The position numbers were made by a program, and so were the translations under genes. The notes beneath the pieces were generated by a model that was given only the letters and a program-made list of their open reading frames with translations, did no database searches and was not told the origin of the DNA. Below are positions 24,929-32,584 of a stretch of 64,000 bases of DNA, one piece after another. This DNA is from Chryseobacterium sp. ISL-6 (GTDB lineage Bacteria; Bacteroidota; Bacteroidia; Flavobacteriales; Weeksellaceae): the NCBI RefSeq assembly GCF_018613715.1, contig NZ_JAGGPT010000005.1:310001-374000 (forward strand), in the 5' to 3' direction. Position 1 is the stretch's first letter. Each line of letters opens with the position of its first letter.

Positions 24929-25426
24929 GTGAAATTCTACCATTACGGCACCTGATTGATGGTGAAGTATTTCCTTATTGTAAAAATCCAGGTGAGTCTG
25001 ACTTTCTAAAACGTCTAAAACCATTCTCTGGAGGACTCCATCACCAATTCCATGAACAATTTCCAACCTTTTAAGATGATTCTTTCTACAGAATGCTAAA
25101 ACACTTAATAGCTTTTCCTTTTGAATAAAAAGCCTTTCGAAACTATCATAATCATTTGGGTTTTTAACCAGATTGTGAAAATGTAAGTCTAAAATTAGAG
25201 CTTCTTTTTGGTGTTTTTTTGAGATTATCTTTTTGGGTTCTGCTTTTTTTTCGACCTTAATGTTTTCATATAAAGAAGGATTTTTCGGAACCAGCTTTTC
25301 TTTAGGATATTGATGGGTAAATCCATATTCATCTTTCAAAACAACAATATTACCTTTCACGGAAGTTATTACGCCGCTTAAATTTTCATCTACTACAGAA
25401 ACCTGATCACCAATGTTCATATTCAA
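24926..25426 (-). CDS. Smr-domain (MutS2 C-terminal-like) protein
   Basis: A 166-residue protein. The N-terminal about 55 residues form a small beta-barrel-like module (MNIGDQVSVVDENLSGVITSVKGN), then a basic linker (KKAEPKKIISKKHQK). The Smr domain contains ALILDLHFHNLV (residues about 75-86, the DLH motif) and LEIVHGIGDGVLQRMV (the HGxGxGxL motif). Smr domains are nucleic-acid endonucleases or binders. This resembles the DUF2027-Smr proteins of Bacteroidota. It is separated by 1 base from the phosphoesterase gene upstream. Confidence 0.87.
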   Translation of the reverse strand: MNMNIGDQVSVVDENLSGVITSVKGNIVVLKDEYGFTHQYPKEKLVPKNPSLYENIKVEKKAEPKKIISKKHQKEALILDLHFHNLVKNPNDYDSFERLFIQKEKLLSVLAFCRKNHLKRLEIVHGIGDGVLQRMVLDVLESQTHLDFYNKEILHHQSGAVMVEFH

Positions 25427-25427
25427 T

Positions 25428-25922
25428 CTATTTTGGACCTAATTCAATTACCTCTAAGTCTTTTACTTCCTCACCTTCCACTACAAAGCGCATCATTGTT
25501 CTTACTTTATGCCAGCCTTGTTTTCCACATGCGCCGGGATTAAGATGAAGTAAATTATTCTTCGCGTCGAACATTGCTTTTAAAATATGTGAATGGCCTG
25601 AAATAAATAGTTTGGGAGCCTTTTCACTAATTTCCTTCTTAGCTAATGGTGTGTATCTTCCCGGATAACCTCCAATATGAATCATCAAAACTTCCAGATT
25701 CTCACAGAAAAAACGATTCACTTCTGGAAATTCAGAACGGATTTTGGCGTTGTCAATATTTCCGTAAACACCTTTTAAAGGTTTGATTTTTTCGAGCTGT
25801 TCTATAATTTCAAAGCTTCCAAAATCACCACAGTGCCAAATTTCGTCAGCCTGACTGGCATATTCTAAGATTCGATCGTCAATATAGGAATGGGAATCGG
25901 AAAGGAGAAGGACTTTAGTCAT
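25428..25922 (-). CDS. YfcE/MJ0936-type metallophosphoesterase
   Basis: A 164-residue cytoplasmic calcineurin-like phosphoesterase. The metal-binding motifs are all visible: LLSDSHSY (D-x-H) at residues 6-13, EIWHCGDFGS (GD) at 30-39, VYGNIDN (GNxD) near 53-59, MIHIGGYPG and ISGHSHILKA (GHxH). Members hydrolyse phosphodiesters such as cyclic nucleotides in vitro; the natural substrate is unknown. It overlaps the upstream small secreted-protein gene by 1 base. Confidence 0.9.
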   Translation of the reverse strand: MTKVLLLSDSHSYIDDRILEYASQADEIWHCGDFGSFEIIEQLEKIKPLKGVYGNIDNAKIRSEFPEVNRFFCENLEVLMIHIGGYPGRYTPLAKKEISEKAPKLFISGHSHILKAMFDAKNNLLHLNPGACGKQGWHKVRTMMRFVVEGEEVKDLEVIELGPK

Positions 25923-26368
25923 TATCTTAGTGTTCTTTCAGTAATATTTTCGTCGTACTTTTCTTTAAATATAGCAATACGTTCAGGATTTAATTCTCCT
26001 TCATGATTGATTACTCTTTCTTTCAATAGCCATTTGATAAGCTTTTCCATTCCTTTTTTGGAATTCATAAAGTTGGCAATTTTTGCAATATCAGTTGTTT
26101 CTACTTTTACTTTTTCGGTCAGAAAGTTTAATATAAAATAATCATCACTTACATATTTTGGAGTCTCATTATCCATATATCGGTAAAGGAGAATTTCTTC
26201 ATCATCTTTCATTGTAAAAAATGAGTATTGAGTAATATCAATTTTTTCTGCTTTTAAAATCTGCTTTCCATCCACCAGAACCTTGTCATCTTTGATGGTG
26301 ACCTGTTGCGAGAAATATAAATTGAGACTTAATAATAAAAAGAAGGACAGTATTTTTTCTGAAATCAT
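25922..26368 (-). CDS. Secreted protein of unknown function
   Basis: A 148-residue protein with an N-terminal Sec signal (ISEKILSFFLLLSLNLYFSQ). The mature part is predicted mixed beta/alpha with a VTIKDDKVLVDGKQILKAEK hairpin and a helical C terminus. No recognised family. First gene of a probable operon with the phosphoesterase and smr genes, with a promoter box 23 bases upstream. Likely periplasmic or a membrane-associated lipoprotein-like protein, but there is no lipobox Cys. Confidence 0.75.
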   Translation of the reverse strand: MISEKILSFFLLLSLNLYFSQQVTIKDDKVLVDGKQILKAEKIDITQYSFFTMKDDEEILLYRYMDNETPKYVSDDYFILNFLTEKVKVETTDIAKIANFMNSKKGMEKLIKWLLKERVINHEGELNPERIAIFKEKYDENITERTLR

Positions 26369-26391
26369 TTTTTCACACTTAAAATAAAGTT

Positions 26392-26399
26392 CAAATTTA
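26392..26399 (-). promoter_or_regulatory. -7 box TAAATTTG for the 26368-24926 operon
   Basis: Exact TAnnTTTG on the minus strand (plus-strand CAAATTTA), 24 bases before the start codon at 26368. Confidence 0.6.
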
Positions 26400-26420
26400 C
26401 TTAATAAAACTCGAATTGAT

Positions 26421-26428
26421 TAACTTTG
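26421..26428 (+). promoter_or_regulatory. -7 box TAACTTTG for the serine hydrolase
   Basis: Exact TAnnTTTG, 16 bases before the ATG at 26445, divergent from the box at 26392-26399. Confidence 0.6.
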
Positions 26429-26444
26429 AGAAAATTTAAAAATA

Positions 26445-27989
26445 ATGAAACAGAAAATTTCTTTTTTCATTTTTCTTTTAGCGGTTGGCTTATTCAATGC
26501 TCAGGTTGAAGAAAAAAAACTGGATGAACTAGTTCAAAATACCTTAAAAACTTTTGATGTTCCGGGAATGTCTGTTGGTGTTATTAAAGATGGTAAACTT
26601 ATTTACTCAAAAGGTTTTGGGGTACGTTCTCTAACTTCAAAAGAACCGATGGATGACAATACTCTGGTGGGGATTGCTTCTAATTCAAAAGGTTTTACCT
26701 GTACTGCTCTTGCTATTTTAGCAGATGAAGGAAAACTGAACTGGGATGATAAAGTTTCAAAATATCTTCCGGAATTTCAAATGTATGATCCTTACGTTTC
26801 ACAAAATGTTACGATAAAAGATCTTGTAACTCACAGGGCAGGATTAGGGTTAGGGCAGGGAGATTTAATGTTCTTTCCCGAAGGAGGAAGCCTTACTGTA
26901 AATGATATTGTACATAATGTCAGATATCTGAAGCCTGAAAATCCTTTCAGAACAACTTTAGATTATAATAATATCATGTTTATTGTTGCCGGAGAGATTA
27001 TTCATAGAGTTTCAGGATTAAGCTGGGCGGAATTTATTGAGCAAAGAATTATGAAACCTGTTGGGATGACTTCAAGTTTTGGAAGTTACAGCAGAGCTAA
27101 AGCTGTTGCAAATAAGATTGATGCCCATGCTCCTGCAGATGGAAAAGTAATTGCTGTTCCTCATGACTGGAATGAAACCGGAAATGCAGCTGGAGGAATT
27201 TTAAGTAATATCAAAGATATGACCACTTGGGCAGAATTTCTTTTAAACAATTTTACCACAAAAGACGGAAAGAAATTGGTTACAGATAAACAGATTCAGC
27301 AGTTATGGAGCTTACAGATTCCTAGCGGTGTAGCAATGAAAAATCCATATGATACAAGTTTCTACGGATATGGAATGGGTTGGTTTTTAAGTGATGTAAA
27401 AGGACATAAACAAATTCAGCATACTGGAGGATTAATAGGGACAGTAACTCAGTTTACTTTAATTCCTGATCTGAAATTGGGAATTGTAGTTTTAACAAAC
27501 CAACAGTCGGGAGCTGCATTTAATACGATTACAAATACTCTGAAGGATTCTTATCTTGGAGTAGCGGATAGAAACTGGCTGAAAACATATGGAGACAGGA
27601 TGGCAAAGGTAAATGCTGAATATGAAAAACAAAAGAAAGAAGCTTTTGCAAAATCCGATGCTTTTAAAAAAGATAAAAATCTACAACCTAAAGCAGAACA
27701 ATTTGTAGGAAAGTATAGTGATATTTGGTTTGGTGATGTGGAAATTGTTCAACAAGGAAGCACCTACAGGATTTCATGTAAAAACTCACCGAGGTTGAAA
27801 GGGGAATTATTACCTTATTCAAACAACAGTTTTATTATCAAATGGGATGACAGAAGTTATGATGCAGATGCATATATTATATTTGATTATAATGAAAATG
27901 GAAAAGCTGAGTCTGCAAAACTCAAACCTATTTCTGATGTTACAGACTTTAGTTTTGATTTTGATGACCTGGATTTGAGAAGAAAGTAA
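26445..27989 (+). CDS. Beta-lactamase-family serine hydrolase with DUF3471 domain
   Basis: A 514-residue exported hydrolase. Signal peptide at residues 1-20 (ends LFNAQ). Class C beta-lactamase/DD-peptidase fold: SxxK motif is SNSK at residues 79-82 (catalytic Ser and Lys), YxN motif is YNN near residue 168, and HTGG near residue 327 replaces the KTG triad. A C-terminal region from about residue 420 (KNLQPKAEQFVGKYSD) resembles the DUF3471 domain often attached to these proteins. Such proteins act as peptidases, esterases or D-aminopeptidases; true beta-lactamase activity is not implied. Monocistronic, with its own promoter and a shared terminator. Confidence 0.9.
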   Translation: MKQKISFFIFLLAVGLFNAQVEEKKLDELVQNTLKTFDVPGMSVGVIKDGKLIYSKGFGVRSLTSKEPMDDNTLVGIASNSKGFTCTALAILADEGKLNWDDKVSKYLPEFQMYDPYVSQNVTIKDLVTHRAGLGLGQGDLMFFPEGGSLTVNDIVHNVRYLKPENPFRTTLDYNNIMFIVAGEIIHRVSGLSWAEFIEQRIMKPVGMTSSFGSYSRAKAVANKIDAHAPADGKVIAVPHDWNETGNAAGGILSNIKDMTTWAEFLLNNFTTKDGKKLVTDKQIQQLWSLQIPSGVAMKNPYDTSFYGYGMGWFLSDVKGHKQIQHTGGLIGTVTQFTLIPDLKLGIVVLTNQQSGAAFNTITNTLKDSYLGVADRNWLKTYGDRMAKVNAEYEKQKKEAFAKSDAFKKDKNLQPKAEQFVGKYSDIWFGDVEIVQQGSTYRISCKNSPRLKGELLPYSNNSFIIKWDDRSYDADAYIIFDYNENGKAESAKLKPISDVTDFSFDFDDLDLRRK

Positions 27990-28026
27990 TATAATATCTT
28001 ACGATACCCTATAAAGTCAATAAAAT

Positions 28027-28056
28027 AAAAGCTCTAACAAACGTCAGAGCTTTTTT
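28027..28056. terminator. Bidirectional terminator between convergent genes
   Basis: AAAAGCTCT and AGAGCTTTT pair with a 10-base loop and are followed by a T run on the plus strand; the A-rich flank gives the T run on the other strand. Confidence 0.8.
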
Positions 28057-28074
28057 CTTTTAATATGACCTCAA

Positions 28075-29124
28075 TTATTCTTTAATAAATTTCTTGATGA
28101 GATCTCCGATCTGAATGATGTATGCACCTTTTGTAAGGTGGCCAACATTAATAGAGCCTCTTTCAATTTTTCCTGAAAGAATAAGTTTCCCTACCATATC
28201 AAAGATTTTATATTCTTTTGAGGATGTATTTAGAACACTTAGAATATCTTTTGCAGGATTAGGATAAATAAGCGCTTTGCTTTTGAGCTGCTGTTCTGAG
28301 ACTGACAAAGCACCTAAATTTGCTTTTAGTAATGATCCGGCAAAAAAATCAGTAATGTATATTGTATTATTTTTTACAGCTAATCCGGATGGATAATTGA
28401 ATTCGGTGGAAATAATGCCATCGGAAATTACCGGGTTAGCCATAGTGAAATTCAATTTTGAAATTTTTGAAGCTCCAGCTTCAGAAATAAACAGTTCGTT
28501 TCCATAAGATATTAATCCCGATGGGTAGCTTAATCCTTGTGCTATTACAGTTGGAGAAGTAGAATTGTTAAGTTTGAATTTGGATACAGTTCCCGCAAAC
28601 CTCTCTGTAAAGAAAATTTCGCTGTCAATAATTTCGATATCGAATGGTGACGATGCTGAAGTAATATCTATTAATTGCGGACTGGATTGGGTAATATCTA
28701 TTTTAGCGATCTTATTATCACCTTCAAGAGCCATATATAAGTCATTTCCAACAAATTCAAGTCCTAATGGACTGTTTATATTGGTTAGAACAACTTCAGG
28801 AGCAGGATTGACGTTATTAAGATTGACTTTGGAAATTCTGTTTCCTCCAAATTCTGAAATATATAAAATATTGTCTTTTAAAGCTAAACCATAAGGTCTG
28901 TTTACTCCTGTAACAACATCAACCGGTGGAATACTAGGATCATCAATATTAACCTTAATAACTTTATCCTGATAGTAAACTCCTATATACATTTCACTAC
29001 CATCTATCACCATTGGATTTGGAGTTTCTAAATTTCCGATCAATTGTGAGGCGGTAATTTGCGAATAAGCTTTGTTTCCTGATAATACAAGGAAAAAGAA
29101 TAGAAAGTAAAACTGTTTCTTCAT
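28075..29124 (-). CDS. T9SS-exported beta-propeller protein
   Basis: A 349-residue secreted protein. Signal peptide at the N terminus (MKKQFYFLFFFLVLSGNKAYSQ). The middle carries six or seven repeats of about 43 residues with motifs such as RPYGLALKDN, SPLGLEFVGN and YPSGLAVKNN, i.e. an NHL/SMP-30-like propeller. The last about 70 residues (YPNPAKDILSVLN...GAYIIQIGD) are a type A T9SS C-terminal sorting domain, directing outer-membrane export and surface attachment or release. Ligand unknown. The second T9SS protein of the window (56033-57076) has the same plan but different repeats. Confidence 0.9.
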   Translation of the reverse strand: MKKQFYFLFFFLVLSGNKAYSQITASQLIGNLETPNPMVIDGSEMYIGVYYQDKVIKVNIDDPSIPPVDVVTGVNRPYGLALKDNILYISEFGGNRISKVNLNNVNPAPEVVLTNINSPLGLEFVGNDLYMALEGDNKIAKIDITQSSPQLIDITSASSPFDIEIIDSEIFFTERFAGTVSKFKLNNSTSPTVIAQGLSYPSGLISYGNELFISEAGASKISKLNFTMANPVISDGIISTEFNYPSGLAVKNNTIYITDFFAGSLLKANLGALSVSEQQLKSKALIYPNPAKDILSVLNTSSKEYKIFDMVGKLILSGKIERGSINVGHLTKGAYIIQIGDLIKKFIKE

Positions 29125-29157
29125 TGTTATTTTTATTTAGAATAATTATATATAATA

Positions 29158-29165
29158 CAAAAATA
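29158..29165 (-). promoter_or_regulatory. -7 box TATTTTTG for the T9SS propeller gene
   Basis: Exact TAnnTTTG on the minus strand, 34 bases before the start codon at 29124. Confidence 0.5.
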
Positions 29166-29210
29166 TTTTATTCTAAATGAAATGACAAAAGAGATTACAT
29201 GATATTTTCC

Positions 29211-29238
29211 CCATTAAAATAAATGAGAATTTTAATGG
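29211..29238. repeat. 10-bp perfect inverted repeat downstream of the broken phosphatase gene
   Basis: CCATTAAAAT and ATTTTAATGG with an 8-base loop. No T run follows on either strand. It may be a processed hairpin or weak terminator for the minus-strand pseudogene at 29327. Confidence 0.45.
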
Positions 29239-29326
29239 AGTTATTCTGGATTAAATGTAAATCATGTTTTACTTGTTTATCTCTTAACCTTTTGCTTCTT
29301 TTGATATGAAGGGAGTAGTAGAAATT

Positions 29327-29748
29327 TTAAATTTTAATTTTACCAGGTTCGTAAAAGAATAAAAGCTTTTTATTAGCTCCATCAAATTCAGACCACGAAT
29401 CGCAGTCTATCTCAAAACCGGCAACACCACAGGTCGGGAAATGAAAAATATTTTCAGATATTGAATTGGCAAAATTGGAAATTCCATTATTATGGGAAAA
29501 AAAAGCTACAGAGCTATGGTTATCATCCAAGTCATAAATAACAGATTCAAAATTTTTTTCTGAAGGATTATAAAGCTTTTCATCCGTCATGAAATTCAAC
29601 TGATAGGTTTGATTGAAAATTTTACACGTATTCAATGCACGCACTGCCGGGCTTGATACTAAATAGTCAATCGCAATACTATTGGTTTTTAAGAATCTGG
29701 ACATGTTCATAGCATCTTCGCATGTCTCACAAGAATGAGTTTCTTCAT
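29327..29748 (-). pseudogene. Broken SixA-type histidine phosphatase
   Basis: An intact start is at 29748: the minus strand reads MKKLILVRHAKML and then meets TGA at 29709-29707. RHAK is the catalytic RH motif of the SixA/phosphoglycerate-mutase-like family. The remainder (DAMNMSRFLK..., to 29327) is open in another frame and carries YLVSSPAVRALNTC, FFSHNNGISNF and FPTCGVAGFEI, the rest of the family. Relative to intact homologues as I recall them, about 20 residues between RHAK and the DA of the next helix are missing. A deletion of roughly 61 bases would produce both the loss and the frameshift. A short product from the ATG at 29710 would lack the catalytic His. Confidence 0.85.
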
Positions 29749-29847
29749 AATTTTGTTTTTTGGAAGATTAAAATTATAAAAAAAAATGTGGAATGAAACA
29801 TCATTTATAAAAAAAACTACGTTATGAATAAAATCATTAAAATTTAC

Positions 29848-29855
29848 TAAATTTG
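29848..29855 (+). promoter_or_regulatory. -7 box TAAATTTG close to the ruvX start
   Basis: Exact TAnnTTTG only 7 bases before the ATG at 29863. With the usual 5-8-base distance to the transcription start, the ruvX-def mRNA would be leaderless or nearly so. Confidence 0.6.
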
Positions 29856-29862
29856 CAAACCT

Positions 29863-30279
29863 ATGGGACAAATCCTTGCAATAGACTATGGAAAGGCTCG
29901 TTGTGGCCTTGCTGCGACGGATGATATGCAGATTATAGCAAGCGGCCTTGAGACCGTTGAAACAAAACTTTTACTGGTTTTTCTGAAAAAATATTTCAGT
30001 GAAAATAGAGTAGATGACGTAGTAATCGGACTTCCTGTAGATTTAAAAGGAAATATTTCCGAAGTGGAGACTGATATTTTAAAATTCATAGAAGAATTTA
30101 AAAAAGAATTTCCAACCATTTCCGTTTTCCGTTTTGATGAGAGGTTTACTTCCAAAATGGCATCATTTTTTATTTCTCAAAGTGGGAAAAGTAAAAAAAA
30201 GAAACAGGAAAAAGGTTTGATAGATAAGATAAGTGCAACTATTATATTGCAAAATTTTTTAGAACAAAGAACAAGATGA
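29863..30279 (+). CDS. ruvX: Holliday junction resolvase-like RuvX/YqgF
   Basis: A 138-residue RNase-H-fold nuclease. Seen: ILAIDYGKARCGLAATDD (residues 4-21, first catalytic Asp), VVIGLPVDLKGNIS (GLP motif), and FRFDERFTSKMA near residue 87 with the conserved DERxTT-like motif. YqgF proteins are implicated in 16S rRNA 5' maturation and proposed in recombination. Its stop overlaps the def start by 4 bases (ATGA), indicating translational coupling. Confidence 0.93.
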   Translation: MGQILAIDYGKARCGLAATDDMQIIASGLETVETKLLLVFLKKYFSENRVDDVVIGLPVDLKGNISEVETDILKFIEEFKKEFPTISVFRFDERFTSKMASFFISQSGKSKKKKQEKGLIDKISATIILQNFLEQRTR

Positions 30280-30848
30280 TTCTACCAATAAGAGCCTTTG
30301 GGGATCCTATTTTAAGAAAAATAGGCAAAGATATAGACAAAAATTATCCCGATTTACAAGAACTTATAGATAATATGTTCGATACTATGAATAGTGCAAA
30401 CGGAATTGGCCTTGCTGCTCCGCAGATTGGTCTTGATATTCGCTTGTTTGTAATAGATGTAACTCCTTTGGCAGAAGATGAAGATTATGAAGATATTCAG
30501 GATGAATTAAGGGATTTCAAAAAGGTTTTCATCAATGCTAAAATTCTTGAAGAATCCGGAGAAGAATGGAAATTTAATGAAGGATGTCTTTCTATTCCTG
30601 ATGTAAGAGAGGATGTTAAGAGAAAGAGTACGATTCTTATCGAGTATTATGATGAAAATTTTTTGAAGCATACAGAAACTTTTTCCGATATTAGAGCCCG
30701 CGTAATTCAACATGAATATGATCACATTGAAGGGACGCTGTTTACGGATCACTTAAGTGCTTTAAAAAAGAAATTGGTGAAAGGTAAATTAACAAAGATA
30801 TCTCAGGGTGATGTAAGCATTAATTACAAAATGAGATTTCCGAAATAG
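30276..30848 (+). CDS. def: Peptide deformylase
   Basis: A 190-residue metalloenzyme removing the N-terminal formyl group from nascent proteins. The three motifs are present: GIGLAAPQIG near residue 45, EGCLSIPDVR near residue 105 (metal-binding Cys) and QHEYDHIEG near residue 148 (HExxH). An insertion of acidic residues (AEDEDYEDIQDELRD) lies between motifs 1 and 2, a loop typical of Bacteroidota deformylases. Overlaps ruvX by 4 bases. Confidence 0.96.
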   Translation: MILPIRAFGDPILRKIGKDIDKNYPDLQELIDNMFDTMNSANGIGLAAPQIGLDIRLFVIDVTPLAEDEDYEDIQDELRDFKKVFINAKILEESGEEWKFNEGCLSIPDVREDVKRKSTILIEYYDENFLKHTETFSDIRARVIQHEYDHIEGTLFTDHLSALKKKLVKGKLTKISQGDVSINYKMRFPK

Positions 30849-30928
30849 TAGTGTAAATAATTAAATAAGAAAAATAATAGGCAGTAATAGATCTTGCATC
30901 AATTACTAAAATTAAAAAAAATAAAATT

Positions 30929-31495
30929 ATGTTGTTAGAAAAAATAATTTCAATTTCTGGAAAACCAGGTCTTTTCAAATTAGTTTCTCAGTTAAGAAAC
31001 GGATTTATTATTGAAGATGTAACTACAAAGAAAAAAGTAAGTATCGGAAACTCTAGTCAGGTAAGTTTGCTGGATAATATTGCTATGTTTACTTTTGATA
31101 AAGAGGTTCCTTTGTTCGAAGTTTTTGAAAATATTGCTAAAAACCATGACTATAAGGAAACTATTTCTCACAAATCTACTGATGATGAGTTGAAAGACTT
31201 TATGGGAACGTCTCTTCCTAATTATGATACGGAGAGAGTATATGCTTCTGATATCAAGAAATTAGCTCAATGGTATAACATTTTACACAAGGCAGGATAT
31301 ATTACTCCTGAAAGTTTTGTGAAAGCTGAAGCTGAAACTTTAGATCCTGCAAATCCAAACGAAGAAGTAAGTTTAACAGATAAGGAGGCTCCTAAAAAAG
31401 CAGCTCCAAAGGCTGATAAACCAGTTGCTCCTAAAGTAAAAGCTTCAACGGGAGCAAAAGCAGCTCCAAAAAGCACACACAGAAAAATGGGATAA
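30929..31495 (+). CDS. DUF5606 family protein
   Basis: A 188-residue protein. Residues 1-140 match the DUF5606 family: LEKIISISGKPGLFKLVSQLRNGFIIED, then VPLFEVFENIA and DIKKLAQWYNILHKAG. The C terminus is a Lys/Ala/Pro-rich disordered tail (APKKAAPKADKPVAPK...), suggesting nucleic-acid or ribosome contact, but no function is known. The sequence DTERVYASDIKKL is shared by Flavobacteriia members as I recall. It follows def by 80 bases and ends at a strong terminator. Confidence 0.85.
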   Translation: MLLEKIISISGKPGLFKLVSQLRNGFIIEDVTTKKKVSIGNSSQVSLLDNIAMFTFDKEVPLFEVFENIAKNHDYKETISHKSTDDELKDFMGTSLPNYDTERVYASDIKKLAQWYNILHKAGYITPESFVKAEAETLDPANPNEEVSLTDKEAPKKAAPKADKPVAPKVKASTGAKAAPKSTHRKMG

Positions 31496-31518
31496 TTCAT
31501 TTATTCGAATATAAAATC

Positions 31519-31556
31519 AAGCCTTGTTGAGAGTTTTCCTGACAAGGCTTTTTTTT
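31519..31556 (+). terminator. Terminator after the DUF5606 gene
   Basis: A 9-bp stem AAGCCTTGT / ACAAGGCTT with a 14-base loop, followed by T8. Confidence 0.88.
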
Positions 31557-31639
31557 GCACAATTATTGATGATTAGAAGGGAAGAGAGGACAAAGAATAA
31601 AGAGAAAAGACTCTGCATACTCAGTAATCTGTAATTTTG

Positions 31640-31751
31640 CTTCTAACTTCTAACTTCTAACTTCTAACTTCTAACTTCTAACTTCTAACTTCTAACTTCT
31701 AACTTCTAACTTCTAACTTCTAACTTCTAACTTCTAACTTCTAACTTCTAA
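31640..31751. repeat. 16 perfect tandem copies of the heptamer CTTCTAA
   Basis: The 112 bases from 31640 to 31751 are 16 uninterrupted identical 7-base units. The stretch 31557-31639 before it has purine-rich heptads (ACAAAGA, ATAAAGA, GAAAAGA) but no gene. The array ends 26 bases before a -7 promoter box (31778-31785) for mazG, so unit-number changes would alter the sequence upstream of that promoter. Confidence 0.95.
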
Positions 31752-31777
31752 TTTTTGTACTAGAATCAAATAACCCT

Positions 31778-31785
31778 TACATTTG
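31778..31785 (+). promoter_or_regulatory. -7 box TACATTTG for mazG
   Basis: Exact TAnnTTTG, 25 bases before the ATG at 31811. Confidence 0.6.
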
Positions 31786-31810
31786 TATAAGTTCGAATTC
31801 TCAACTACCT

Positions 31811-32584
31811 ATGAATACTAAACAAGAAAAACTGGAAGCCTTCGGAAGATTATTAGATATAATGGATGATCTACGTGAAAAGTGCCCATGGGATCAGAAA
31901 CAGACTTTACAATCTCTTCGCCATCTTACTCTTGAAGAAACTTATGAACTTTCGGATGCAATTTTGCAGGAAGATTTACAGGAAATAAAAAAAGAATTGG
32001 GTGATGTATTGCTTCATCTGGTTTTTTATGCTAAAATAGGTTCTGAAAAAGAAAGCTTTGATATGGCAGATGTTATTAATTCTCTAAACGAAAAGCTTAT
32101 TTTCCGCCATCCACATATCTATGGAGATGTTGAAGTAAAAGATGAAGAAGAGGTAAAACAGAATTGGGAAAAACTAAAATTAAAAGAGGGGAATAAATCC
32201 ATTTTGGGCGGTGTTCCGAAAAGTTTACCAAGTATGGTAAAAGCTTACAGGGTTCAGGATAAAGTGAAAGGAATTGGCTTTGAATTTCATAATGCTGAAG
32301 ATGCCTGGAAGAAGGTAGATGAAGAATTGGCGGAATTTCATGCTGAGACTGATTTGCTTAAAAAAGAACAGGAGTTGGGAGATGTATTTTTTTCACTGAT
32401 CAATTATGCCAGGATTTCCGGAATCAATCCTGATTCTGCTTTAGAAAGAACCAATTTAAAGTTTATTTCCAGATTTCAAAAAATGGAAAATATCGCTTTG
32501 GAAAGAAATTTGAAGTTAGAAGATATGTCCCTTGAAGAAATGGATCTTTTGTGGGACGAAGTTAAAATGTTAAATAAAAATTGA
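31811..32584 (+). CDS. mazG: Nucleoside triphosphate pyrophosphohydrolase MazG
   Basis: A 257-residue all-alpha hydrolase cleaving (d)NTPs to monophosphates and pyrophosphate. Two MazG domains: LREKCPWDQKQTLQSLRHLTLEETYELSDAI near residues 20-50, with the EExxE metal motif, and ELGDVLLHLVFYAKIGSE (ExxD). The second half repeats the pattern with VDEELAEFH and ELGDVFFSLINYAR. The length is typical of the E. coli-type two-domain MazG. The stop codon overlaps the ATG of the next gene by 1 base. Confidence 0.95.
   Translation: MNTKQEKLEAFGRLLDIMDDLREKCPWDQKQTLQSLRHLTLEETYELSDAILQEDLQEIKKELGDVLLHLVFYAKIGSEKESFDMADVINSLNEKLIFRHPHIYGDVEVKDEEEVKQNWEKLKLKEGNKSILGGVPKSLPSMVKAYRVQDKVKGIGFEFHNAEDAWKKVDEELAEFHAETDLLKKEQELGDVFFSLINYARISGINPDSALERTNLKFISRFQKMENIALERNLKLEDMSLEEMDLLWDEVKMLNKN

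Noticed and set aside
29327..29710. A functional short histidine phosphatase starting at 29710
   Set aside because: It would lack the catalytic RH motif, which is found upstream in a different frame; the gene is better read as broken.
31640..31751. CRISPR-like tandem repetition
   Set aside because: The units are 7 bases with no spacers and no cas genes nearby. It is a simple tandem repeat.
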